From Bacteroidales bacterium (GTDB lineage Bacteria > Bacteroidota > Bacteroidia > Bacteroidales > UBA932): 8,308 nt of DNA. Within the stretch, counting starts at the first letter, position 1; every line of letters starts with the position of its first letter. The notes beneath the pieces were generated by a model. The model was not told where the DNA came from. It saw only the letters and a list, made by a program, of their open reading frames with translations, and did no database searches. The stretch covers positions 1-8,308 of the forward strand of contig JAFVDC010000181.1 of NCBI GenBank assembly GCA_017478685.1, given 5' to 3'. The position numbers and the translations under genes are program-made. This document shows, one piece after another, positions 1 to 6,294 of this stretch.

Positions 1-575
1 CGTTCGACCGTACCCAGCCTAAGGGCGTGTTCAAGTTCGTGCCCGGCGTTCCTCCGGGAATCGCCTCCACTTACGTGTTCTCACGCAAGCCCGGTGACAA
101 GGTCATGATCAGCGGCCCTTACGGAGAGTTCCTTCTCCCTAAGGACGATCCCGACACCCAGGAATACATCTTCGTTGGCGGCGGCGCCGGCATGGCACCT
201 CTCCGCAGCCACATCATGCACCTGTTCAAGACCCTCAAGACCAAAAAGCCCGTGCGCTTCTTCTACGGCGCCCGCGCCCTTGTGGAAGCCTTCTATCTTG
301 AAGACTTTGCGGAAATCGAGAAAGAATTCCCCAACTTCCACTTCACCCTGGCCCTTGACCGTCCGGATCCCGCAGCAGACGCCGCCGGTGTCAAATACAC
401 TCCCGGCTTTGTGCACAACGTGATGTACGAGACCTACCTCAAGAACCACGAGGCCCCCGAGGACATCAAGTACTTCATGTGCGGCCCGCCCATGATGGTC
501 AAGTGCGTGAACGAACTCCTGGATTCCCTTGGAGTTGCCCCCGAGAGCATTCTCTACGACAACTTCGGAGGTTAA
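1..575 (+). CDS. nqrF: Na+-translocating NADH:quinone reductase subunit F, C-terminal part (5' truncated by window edge)
   Basis: About 190 C-terminal residues are visible, read in the frame that begins at base 3; the gene starts outside the window, so the internal GTG at 27 is not a start. NqrF is the membrane-anchored subunit of the Na+-NQR complex that accepts electrons from NADH through FAD and a 2Fe-2S centre; the ferredoxin domain and most of the flavin domain are upstream and not seen. What is visible is the end of the FAD-binding barrel (PGDKVMISGPYGEF), the NADH-binding glycine-rich motif GGGAGMAPLRSH, the MCGPPMM segment and the typical terminal YDNFGG. As nqrF is usually last in nqrABCDEF, this is probably the operon's 3' end. 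Its TAA (573-575) overlaps the stop of the convergent lipoprotein gene in a shared TTAA. Confidence 0.95.
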   Translation, partial: FDRTQPKGVFKFVPGVPPGIASTYVFSRKPGDKVMISGPYGEFLLPKDDPDTQEYIFVGGGAGMAPLRSHIMHLFKTLKTKKPVRFFYGARALVEAFYLEDFAEIEKEFPNFHFTLALDRPDPAADAAGVKYTPGFVHNVMYETYLKNHEAPEDIKYFMCGPPMMVKCVNELLDSLGVAPESILYDNFGG

Positions 576-1498
576 TCGTAAACCAAAGCGCTTTTATCAA
601 GCCGCCAGCCGTCGGGGCAGTCAAGCCCTGTGGCTGACGGCTTTAAAATTATGGGATAGCAGGTATTGCGGCAGGCGTCCCGGCCCTCAGAGACATGAAA
701 CCGAAAAATCAGGGACTCTCCGGGACGGGTGTGGCATGAGGAGGAGAAATAGTCGGCCTTTACCTCGATATAGGACTCAACAAGGCCGCCGGAGAGGTTT
801 TCAAGAAGGTACAGCCTCACAGTTCCGCTAATTCCGTCCAAGGTATCGTGATTGAGAGGGTATATCCCGGAGCCGGTTTTCAAGTACCCTTCGCCAAAAA
901 GTGAGCCCCACTGATCCACGGTGCTGTCTCCAAAAAGGAGCACCGACGACGGTGAATTACAAACCCGTGCAGAGGTAATGCGTAAACTGACGTCCTCATT
1001 GAGGCTCCTGCGGTCTACTCTCAGATCCACCCTGGACACAAGCCTCTCCAAGGGCACTTCAAGCTTTCCGTCGGCACCCGCAACCGCCAAAGGAACATAC
1101 GCCGCCATGGGGATGCCGGCTTCAAATTCGTCCGGGTACGCCAGGTGGAACCTATACTCCAGAGCCTCCTGGGATGAGCCGAACTTAAGTTCATATCCAA
1201 GATTGGCCGCCGCGAAAACCATGTAAGGGCTGTCCTTGAGAAGCCTTGCCTTCAAGGAAGGGACTTCTCCGCGGTACTCCCTTCTTGGGACATACACGCT
1301 TGCCTCCAGAAGGCCGAAACTATTGTATACCAGGATATTGTAGTCGGAAACAAGGTTGTCGTCAGGGTCGCCTGATCGCGTGTGTGCTCCAGGGGGTAGA
1401 AGGGATATGGAAACTTCTCCGCCCAAAGGCTCCTCCACACGCGAACATGCGGCCACAAGAACAACTATTAATAACCATCTTACGCCTCGTCCCGTCAT
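572..1498 (-). CDS. DUF4906-like fimbrial-type surface lipoprotein
   Basis: This 308-residue protein starts with a short lipoprotein signal peptide: arginines at 4 and 7, a hydrophobic core at 8-17 and lipobox VAAC with Cys18, so it is probably lipid-anchored and exported. The body resembles Bacteroidales DUF4906/fimbrillin-related proteins. An early strand-rich segment (about 51-71, DYNILVYNSFG) is followed by a domain-like region with ARVCNSP (177-183), YLLENLSG (230-237), SYIEVKADY (242-250), FRF (265-267), CRNTCYPI (276-283) and a terminal GWRLDKS (297-303). Such proteins are known or inferred accessory or tip components of type V pili; the exact role here is inferred. The start ATG overlaps the upstream stop as TGATG, with an AGGAG about 8 bases before it, so translation is probably coupled to the upstream fimbrial gene. 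The mature chain has five cysteines besides Cys18 (180, 255, 276, 280, 294). Family assignment is from remembered motifs, not a search. Confidence 0.75.
   Translation of the reverse strand: MTGRGVRWLLIVVLVAACSRVEEPLGGEVSISLLPPGAHTRSGDPDDNLVSDYNILVYNSFGLLEASVYVPRREYRGEVPSLKARLLKDSPYMVFAAANLGYELKFGSSQEALEYRFHLAYPDEFEAGIPMAAYVPLAVAGADGKLEVPLERLVSRVDLRVDRRSLNEDVSLRITSARVCNSPSSVLLFGDSTVDQWGSLFGEGYLKTGSGIYPLNHDTLDGISGTVRLYLLENLSGGLVESYIEVKADYFSSSCHTRPGESLIFRFHVSEGRDACRNTCYPIILKPSATGLDCPDGWRLDKSALVYD
607..642 (+). terminator. Possible hairpin terminator for the nqr operon
   Basis: AGCCGTC at 607-613 pairs perfectly with GACGGCT at 636-642, and GGGC (615-618) can pair with GCCC (625-628) inside the loop. 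The downstream T run is only three bases, so this is a weak intrinsic terminator at best. It lies 32 bases after the nqrF stop and inside the 3' coding end of the opposite-strand lipoprotein gene, since no intergenic space exists there. Confidence 0.25.
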
Positions 1499-2493
1499 CA
1501 GAAAATCTCCTCTCTTTGATCATACATGTCCCAGGGGCTGCAAACGCCGCTAATGGTAATCATATCGGCCGAAGCCGGGATGTCCGGGTCCGGCGTGCCC
1601 ATTTTCCTAAGCGTAACGTCAAGGGAGTAGGTTCTCCCCGCGCGAAGCCCCGGAAGTTCTATCGGGTAATAGCATAGGCGCTCCCCCACATACCCTTCAA
1701 GCACTATCCGGGTTACAGGACGGCCAAGCGATGCGGAATCGGCCTCATTGGCGTAGCACCAGAACTCTTTTTCGGCCATGACCGTCTGCCTCCAGACATT
1801 CCCCACCCCGGCCTGGAGAAGCATCTCCGGACGGGGAAATGCCATTACGGCCGCGCTGTCCAGCCAGCCCTGGTTTACTGTGGATACGGGAATTCCCGCA
1901 TACGGGCCGAAAGGCCTTGACTCCACGCCGGCGTACTGCAAATATATAAGGGTGTTGTCAAAGCTCCAGCCCGTGTACGGGGTTCCGGAAAAATCGCAGG
2001 AAATGGAGCGTAGCACAAGCTTCACGAGCGAGGAACTCATCTGGAGGTCTACCACGCGGGATATTCCGTCTTCAAGCACCTTCTCCCCTGCAAGAAGCGG
2101 CCTCTCCGGCGAATCCTCCTTCAGGGAAAAGCTGTATTTGGAGAGGTCGGCATAGGTGCGAACCCCTGCCCAGGTCATGGCGCTGCCGGAATTCACCGAC
2201 AACGCTGCCACTCTCTTCACCCCCACCGACGACAGCGCATGCATGGTGTCGTCGGCCCTCAGGCGCTGGTAAGAGTCCAGGTACTGTGGAGAGAGGGTGT
2301 CAAAGAAGAATACATCTATATAACCTGCAGGTGCCGCCTTCCTCAGCGGAGCGTGCATGGGGGTACAGGAAAAAAAGGCCGGACACTGCAAGAGAGCAGC
2401 CAATATTGCCGCAGACACGCGGCCAGCAATACAAATAGAAAAGACAACGGTTGAAAGGAAAGACATCCGGCCTGTATTTTTGGATTTTGACAT
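1498..2493 (-). CDS. FimB/Mfa2-like fimbrial lipoprotein (fimbrillin-family anchor or tip protein)
   Basis: With the ATG at 2491-2493 this is a 331-residue protein. An earlier in-frame ATG at 2551-2553 is rejected because it lies within the -33 box of the promoter; ATG at 2464-2466 is a second possibility. The N-terminus has a basic region, a long hydrophobic stretch and a lipobox-like FFSC (Cys43), slightly non-canonical because of Phe at -3. Mature-chain features match Bacteroidales FimB/Mfa2-type proteins: YIDVFFFD (58-65), a central VDLQMSSSLVKLVLRSI (148-164), WCYANE (245-250), TRIVLEGYVGERLCYYPIEL (261-280), the R-x-G-x-TY-x-LDVTLRKMGTPDPD strand region (about 284-304) and a C-terminal SPWD followed by an acidic tail. 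Such proteins anchor or cap type V pili at the outer membrane. No major fimbrillin gene is seen nearby, so partner and function are inferred. It is first in a two-gene unit with its own promoter. Confidence 0.78.
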   Translation of the reverse strand: MSKSKNTGRMSFLSTVVFSICIAGRVSAAILAALLQCPAFFSCTPMHAPLRKAAPAGYIDVFFFDTLSPQYLDSYQRLRADDTMHALSSVGVKRVAALSVNSGSAMTWAGVRTYADLSKYSFSLKEDSPERPLLAGEKVLEDGISRVVDLQMSSSLVKLVLRSISCDFSGTPYTGWSFDNTLIYLQYAGVESRPFGPYAGIPVSTVNQGWLDSAAVMAFPRPEMLLQAGVGNVWRQTVMAEKEFWCYANEADSASLGRPVTRIVLEGYVGERLCYYPIELPGLRAGRTYSLDVTLRKMGTPDPDIPASADMITISGVCSPWDMYDQREEIF

Positions 2494-2522
2494 TTCGGGC
2501 AAATCTTCTTGTGGTCCGGATG

Positions 2523-2553
2523 CAAAACTATCTGCCGCAAAGGCACAATGCAA
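2523..2553 (-). promoter_or_regulatory. Bacteroides-type promoter for the fimbrial lipoprotein pair
   Basis: Read on the minus strand, TAGTTTTG (2530-2523) matches the -7 consensus TAnnTTTG exactly. A TTG (2553-2551) matching three of four bases of the -33 TTTG lies 20 bases upstream. Transcription should begin near 2516-2519, about 25 bases before the ATG at 2493. This makes the fimbrial pair a separate transcription unit from rfbD and rules out the upstream in-frame ATG at 2553. Confidence 0.65.
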
Positions 2554-2557
2554 GAAT

Positions 2558-2585
2558 CCTGCGAAAAAAAGTGTTGTTTCACAGG
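2558..2585. repeat. Inverted repeat just upstream of the fimbrial promoter
   Basis: CCTGCG (2558-2563) and CACAGG (2580-2585) form a six-pair imperfect stem (one G-T pair on the minus strand) around a loop that includes an A7 run (T7 on the minus strand). It lies directly upstream of the -33 box, in the 130-base gap after rfbD. It could be an operator or a weak rho-independent terminator for the rfb operon; the loop is long and the T run is inside the loop, so neither is well supported. Confidence 0.25.
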
Positions 2586-2622
2586 AAAACTTATAAAATA
2601 TTTACGTTTCTAAGGATGAATC

Positions 2623-3495
2623 CTAAAGAAAATTCATGTTTCCAAGGCAAATTTTAAGGGATTCGGTCCAGTATGGGATACGGATTCCGAAGGTTTCCTT
2701 GATCTTTGTCTTGTCCAAAACCGAATAAGGGGGCCTTGTAACCTTTGAAGGGAACTCGTCTGAATGGCAGGGCAGGATGCTGCAGGAAGTATGCCCGGAG
2801 TACTCCGCGATTGCCTTGGCAAAGTCGTACCAGGAGCATACGCCTTCGTTGGAGTAGTTGTAGATATTGTCATTTCTACCGAGCGAAGCGCGTGGAGAAA
2901 TCTCATCTTTGAGGACGGTGAGAATGACCCCGGCAAGGTCGCGGGCATAGGTGGGCGTGCCAACTTGGTCGAAGACAACCTTGAGCTGAGGCCTTGAAGC
3001 GGTGAGATCCAGCATGGTTTTCACAAAGTTCTTCCCGTACTCGCTGTAAAGCCACGCAGTGCGTATTATGACATGGCGTACTCCTGTGCGGAGAATGGCC
3101 TCCTCCCCGTGAAGTTTGGTGAGGCCGTAAACGCCCGTAGGAGTGCCTTTCATATCTTCGCGGCACGGAGTATTGTAGGCTTCCTTGCCGAATACATAGT
3201 CCGTGGAAATGTGGACAAGAAGCCCACCCACCTCCTTCATTGCCACGGCAAGGTTCTCCACCGCCTTTGCATTGAGGAGTTCGGCCAGTTCAAAATTGTC
3301 CTCTGCGGCCTCCACGTTGGTGTATGCGGCGCAGTTGACAATGGCCTCTATGCCTTCGGAGGCCACAATCTTACGTATTGCCTGGAGGTCCGTGATGTCA
3401 AGTTCCTCAATGTCTGTGTATACAAACCCCTCGGGTGACAAGTCACGGATAGATTTTCCACGCTGGCCGTTGGCTCCGGTTACAAGAACTTTCAT
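2623..3495 (-). CDS. rfbD: dTDP-4-dehydrorhamnose reductase
   Basis: This 290-residue protein has the usual length for RfbD/RmlD, the NAD(P)H-dependent enzyme that reduces dTDP-4-dehydro-L-rhamnose to dTDP-L-rhamnose in the cytoplasm. It is an extended short-chain dehydrogenase. The Rossmann motif is GANGQRG (7-13; the family usually has L where R12 stands). NCAAYTNVEAAE follows (54-65), then HISTDYVFG (95-103), the catalytic YGLTK (Tyr123, Lys127), DQVGTPTYARDLA (176-188), YNYSNEGVCSWYDFA (212-226) and the substrate-binding RPPYSVLD (254-261). The ATG overlaps the rfbC stop as ATGA, so the two are coupled in the order epimerase then reductase, the order of reaction. Residues about 199-209 (ISPRASLGRND) are encoded by what looks like a mobile short palindromic repeat, described separately; the reading frame stays open and every catalytic motif is present, so the enzyme is probably active. 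Confidence 0.95.
   Translation of the reverse strand: MKVLVTGANGQRGKSIRDLSPEGFVYTDIEELDITDLQAIRKIVASEGIEAIVNCAAYTNVEAAEDNFELAELLNAKAVENLAVAMKEVGGLLVHISTDYVFGKEAYNTPCREDMKGTPTGVYGLTKLHGEEAILRTGVRHVIIRTAWLYSEYGKNFVKTMLDLTASRPQLKVVFDQVGTPTYARDLAGVILTVLKDEISPRASLGRNDNIYNYSNEGVCSWYDFAKAIAEYSGHTSCSILPCHSDEFPSKVTRPPYSVLDKTKIKETFGIRIPYWTESLKICLGNMNFL
2869..2904. repeat. Short palindromic repeat embedded in frame in rfbD
   Basis: ATTTCT (2872-2877) and AGAAAT (2896-2901) form the outer arms, with GCG-AAG-CGC (2883-2891) as an inner hairpin. The plus strand would translate as ISTERSAWRN, a peptide I recall as a frequent product of a dispersed extragenic repeat found in Bacteroidota and other phyla. 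On the coding strand it gives ISPRASLGRND, at the surface-exposed variable spot just before the conserved YNYSNEG of RfbD, where family members normally have a shorter, unrelated linker. Repeat identity is from memory; no genome copy count is possible here. Confidence 0.55.
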
Positions 3496-4070
3496 TTGGC
3501 GTAATAGTCTATGGAATAGTCAAAAAGGTCTGTTGCCTCGGAAAGAAGCGGATGATGCTTATCCTTCTCTGAAAGCAGAATTTGGGCCTCAGGGATGCCC
3601 CAGTCAATCCCAAGCGAAGGGTCACTCCAGGCAATGGCGCCTTCCTCCGAGGGAGCGTAAGGGTTGTCGCATTTGTACTGGAACACGGCCTCCGGGCTAA
3701 GCACGGCAAAGCCGTGGGCAAACCCCCGCGGAATAAAAAGCTGACGATGGTTTTCTCCGGAAAGAAGGCAGGCGACGTGACGGCCGAACCACGGGGAGCC
3801 GCGCCTGATATCTACGGCCACATCCAGCACGGAGCCGCTCACGACCCTCACAAGTTTGCTTTGGGAGTACTTCCCCTTCTGGTAATGCAGGCCGCGGATG
3901 ACACCGTAGGAACTTTTGCTTTCATTGTCCTGCACAAACTCTACGGGCCTTACGGCCGAAGAGAAATCCCGCAGGCTCCAGCTCTCCATGAAATATCCGC
4001 GGGAGTCCCCGAACACACGGGGCTCCAGGATTACCACGCCGGGAATATCTGTAGCAATAACATCTATCAT
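3492..4070 (-). CDS. rfbC: dTDP-4-dehydrorhamnose 3,5-epimerase
   Basis: RfbC/RmlC converts dTDP-4-dehydro-6-deoxy-D-glucose to dTDP-4-dehydro-L-rhamnose, the step before RfbD. From the ATG at 4068-4070 the protein has 192 residues, close to the family norm. It is a cupin with the signature FGDSRGYF (20-27), FVQDNESKSSYGVIRGLHYQ (45-64) holding the catalytic His62, FIPRGFAHGF (112-121) with His119, FQYK (130-133) with Tyr132, and LSEKDKHHP with Asp170, the likely partner of His62. I chose this start because it gives a four-base ATGA overlap with the upstream glycosyltransferase, the same junction as rfbC/rfbD; an ATG four codons earlier (4082) is also possible and would overlap by 16 bases. 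rfbA and rfbB, needed to make the substrate, are not in the window. Confidence 0.95.
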   Translation of the reverse strand: MIDVIATDIPGVVILEPRVFGDSRGYFMESWSLRDFSSAVRPVEFVQDNESKSSYGVIRGLHYQKGKYSQSKLVRVVSGSVLDVAVDIRRGSPWFGRHVACLLSGENHRQLFIPRGFAHGFAVLSPEAVFQYKCDNPYAPSEEGAIAWSDPSLGIDWGIPEAQILLSEKDKHHPLLSEATDLFDYSIDYYAK

Positions 4071-5296
4071 TTCAGGGTGCAAATATAATCATAAAAAGAA
4101 AGACGGCGTTCCACCATCTCAAGGGGATTGGAAAGCGCCTGCATTTTCTCATAGGCCGACTTTGTGATGCTCCTCTGGAGCTTTTTATCGGAGGCGAGGA
4201 CCGCAATCCGGGAGGCCATCTCCACAGGGTCGTCGGCAATTATGCAGTCTTTCCCGTTTTCAAAGACCTGGCCCTCGATGCCCTTGGAGGTAATCACAAC
4301 CGGCGACGAGCCCATGATGGCATCCGAAACCTTCATGCGCATGCCGCTGCCAATACGAATGGGGGCTATTGAAATCTTGCCGTTTACAAAATCCTGGATA
4401 TTGGGAACAAAACCGCAGAACACAAGTTCCGGATTTTCCCCGGAAAGCTTCTTCTTGGCAGCCTTGTCCCATTCTCCCGTTATATAAATCTTGACTCCGG
4501 GAAGTTTGGGCCGAAGCCTTGGAAGGACATTTTCGCAGAACCAGAACATTCCGTCCATGTTGGGATAATGGGAACTGCTTCCCACAAAGACAAGGTCCGT
4601 GGAGCATTCCTTGAAAGGCTTTACGGCCGACATCTTGACTATGGCGGGAGAGACATAGATTCTTGAAGGATCCAGGTACTCCGAAAGAATGGCGCGGTCT
4701 GTCTCCGTGAGGGTTATCACGTGGTCGAATCTTCTGAGCATCCCTATTTCAAGGTCCATTTCCTTAGCTACGGCCACGCGGTCGTAGAGCGTGGGATTCT
4801 CCATGAGGGAAATCTCATTTTGGTTACGGATGAACCTGATTTCATGGTGCACGAACACCTTCTTCACATTATCCGGAAGGAAGTACACCACGGGCAGGGA
4901 CTCGTAGAATTCGGCCTGAATTAGGTCGAAATGCTCCTCTGAGGTTATCTTGGCAACATATTCATAGAACTCTATGTCCCGGAGCCTCATTGCTTCGCGC
5001 CACGGGATGGTGGTGCGGCTCCGGAGCATGGCTGCCATGGGGTCCGACTCAGGGATTCGGCAGAAAAACCTGAGCCGCTTATTCTTGGAGTACGGGAAGG
5101 TTATGAACCTTACCCCAGGAAGCGCCTTCCTGAGCTCCTCAAGTGGAATGCGTACGGAATCCTTGCGGATATCGCCGCGGGCGATAACCGTAACCTCGTG
5201 GCGCTTTGCCATGGCGCTTAACATGGAGAAGACGGCCTGGTTGCCGCCGGAATCCAGCGGGAACGGGATGTATGGCGTCAGGATAAGGATCTTCAT
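4067..5296 (-). CDS. GT4-like glycosyltransferase (GT-B fold)
   Basis: A 409-residue cytoplasmic or membrane-associated glycosyltransferase with the two-domain GT-B layout. The N-terminal acceptor domain opens with MKILILTPYIPFPLDSGGNQ (1-20), where the glycines form the usual loop. The C-terminal nucleotide-sugar domain starts with LVFVGSSSHYPNMDG (235-249), continues through LVFCGFVPNIQDF (291-303) and contains SIAPIRIGSGMRMKVSDAIMGSSPVVITSKGIEGQ across 309-343. This second domain fits the Glyco_trans_1_4 group. The E-x7-E motif of standard GT4 enzymes is not clean: the usual second Glu is Asp325 and the first is absent. Sugar and acceptor cannot be read from the sequence. The ATG directly follows the upstream stop (TAGATG), with no gap. 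It is the second gene of the leftward glycan operon and was probably added with rfbC and rfbD as one unit for building a rhamnose-containing chain. Confidence 0.85.
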   Translation of the reverse strand: MKILILTPYIPFPLDSGGNQAVFSMLSAMAKRHEVTVIARGDIRKDSVRIPLEELRKALPGVRFITFPYSKNKRLRFFCRIPESDPMAAMLRSRTTIPWREAMRLRDIEFYEYVAKITSEEHFDLIQAEFYESLPVVYFLPDNVKKVFVHHEIRFIRNQNEISLMENPTLYDRVAVAKEMDLEIGMLRRFDHVITLTETDRAILSEYLDPSRIYVSPAIVKMSAVKPFKECSTDLVFVGSSSHYPNMDGMFWFCENVLPRLRPKLPGVKIYITGEWDKAAKKKLSGENPELVFCGFVPNIQDFVNGKISIAPIRIGSGMRMKVSDAIMGSSPVVITSKGIEGQVFENGKDCIIADDPVEMASRIAVLASDKKLQRSITKSAYEKMQALSNPLEMVERRLSFYDYICTLK

Positions 5297-6196
5297 CTAA
5301 AGGATATTGTTTACAAGGATTTCAAACGCGCGCCTGCGGTCTGTGACGGCTAATGCCCTGAAAAGCCGCACAAGGTTTTTCCGGGTGAACTTTCCGCCGA
5401 AAGAGTACTTGAGATTGGTGCTTATGAAAATGCGAAGGGCCCGGCGGTATTCATTGTCCGGGACTCCCTTATATTCCTTTGAAAGCCAGGTGACAAACTG
5501 GATGAGGGCCTCCATCTTGATATCCTCCAGGCCGCCGCTGTTGGAGATGTTCACGCCGTCAGCGTTTCTCCACAGAACCGGAGCGCCCTCCAGATTGACT
5601 ATGGCGCCGGCCTTGGAAGCATATGAGTACCAGGACGCTATGTCCGAGCACCATGCAAGCGGGAAATGCACCATGGGGACTTCCCGGAAAAGACGCCTGG
5701 AGAAGATGTACTCGCAGGCGGCCGAAGGCCTGTGGCCGGCAAGATACCCCTTGAGATAGTCTTCCGCAGTGGTTTTTGGGGCCGAAAAGCTGGTATGGAC
5801 AAACTGGATGTTTCCGTCGCTGTCAACAGTGTCCAGAGGGAAACGGAAGAACTCTCCGCCGCCGGGAAGGGCCGCGTGGAAGCGCTCCACGGCATCCGGG
5901 GGCATGACGTCGTCGTCGGAGAAAAGATATATCCAGTTTTCATTTTCCACAAGGCCCATGCACCTTTCCCACTGCCCCACAAGGTCCTTTCCTCCAAGGT
6001 TGTCCGGGAAACGGTGATACACTAGCGGAAACCGGCCTTCATACGGGGCCAGGACACTCTTGACATCGTGGGGGGAGGCGTCGTCACCCACATACAGCAC
6101 AAAATCCCGGTCTGTCTGGGCGGCGATGCTCCTGAGGGCAAGGTCCAGAAAGGCAGGTTTATATGCCGGAATGACTATTGCAAGAGTGTTTCCCAC
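5297..6196 (-). CDS. GT2 family glycosyltransferase (GT-A fold), GTG start
   Basis: This 299-residue protein is the first gene of the leftward operon. It has the GT-A start LAIVIPAYKP (5-14), LRSIAAQTDRDFVLYVGDDAS (21-41, with Asp38-Asp39 binding the nucleotide), NWIYLFSDDDVMPPDAV (87-103, with the DxD-type Asp94-96 metal site) and CSD at 183-185, a plausible catalytic base region. There is no membrane segment, so it probably acts at the cytoplasmic face on a lipid-linked glycan. The start is GTG at 6194-6196: an in-frame TAA lies only three codons upstream and the conserved strand begins at residue 5, so no other start fits. The upstream sequence is A-rich rather than Shine-Dalgarno-like, as usual in Bacteroidota. 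Donor sugar is unknown. Confidence 0.88.
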   Translation of the reverse strand: MGNTLAIVIPAYKPAFLDLALRSIAAQTDRDFVLYVGDDASPHDVKSVLAPYEGRFPLVYHRFPDNLGGKDLVGQWERCMGLVENENWIYLFSDDDVMPPDAVERFHAALPGGGEFFRFPLDTVDSDGNIQFVHTSFSAPKTTAEDYLKGYLAGHRPSAACEYIFSRRLFREVPMVHFPLAWCSDIASWYSYASKAGAIVNLEGAPVLWRNADGVNISNSGGLEDIKMEALIQFVTWLSKEYKGVPDNEYRRALRIFISTNLKYSFGGKFTRKNLVRLFRALAVTDRRRAFEILVNNIL

Positions 6197-6219
6197 AGTT
6201 TTTTAATAATGGAATTTAA

Positions 6220-6251
6220 CAAAAGTACCTATTTAAATTGTACAAAGCAAA
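6220..6251 (-). promoter_or_regulatory. Bacteroides-type promoter for the leftward glycan operon
   Basis: On the minus strand TTTG (6251-6248) is followed after exactly 20 bases by TACTTTTG (6227-6220), a full match to the -33 TTTG / -7 TAnnTTTG consensus with preferred spacing. Transcription should begin near 6213-6216, giving a leader of about 17-20 bases before the GTG at 6196. It should drive the two glycosyltransferases, rfbC and rfbD as one transcript. Confidence 0.75.
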
Positions 6252-6254
6252 ACT

Positions 6255-6289
6255 TTTGGGGCATTTTCTGATTTTTCTCACTATTTTTG
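6255..6289 (+). promoter_or_regulatory. Candidate divergent promoter for the rightward glycan genes
   Basis: TATTTTTG at 6282-6289 matches the -7 consensus TAnnTTTG, and TTTG at 6255-6258 could serve as the -33 element, but the 23-base spacer is longer than the usual 19-21. A start of transcription 4-7 bases after the -7 box would fall at or within two bases of the ATG at 6295, implying a leaderless or nearly leaderless mRNA. The poor spacing keeps confidence low. Confidence 0.35.
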
Positions 6290-6294
6290 TACTC

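Noticed and set aside
585..594. Perfect palindrome AAAGCGCTTT followed by a short T run after nqrF
   Set aside because: It can form only three A-T pairs around a four-base loop, too weak for a terminator, and it also encodes part of the opposite protein.
2491..2553. Upstream in-frame ATG at 2553 for the fimbrial gene
   Set aside because: It overlaps the -33 promoter box and would place about 20 polar residues before the signal peptide.
2617..2624. AGGAT/ATCCT inverted repeat at the end of rfbD (2614-2624 region)
   Set aside because: The two-base gap does not allow a stable full hairpin and no T run follows on the minus strand.
3582..4088. 168-codon open frame on the plus strand opposite rfbC
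   Set aside because: It is fully antisense to a conserved enzyme gene; its composition mirrors that gene's codon pattern and it matches no family I recognise.
5666..6025. 119-codon open frame on the plus strand opposite the GT2 gene
   Set aside because: It is antisense to an intact glycosyltransferase with clear motifs and has no recognisable domain or credible start context.
6238..6294. TTG start at 6238 adding 19 residues to the RgpF-like protein
   Set aside because: It would add an unexplained hydrophobic N-terminus, lies within the divergent promoter region, and a good ATG is available exactly where similarity begins.
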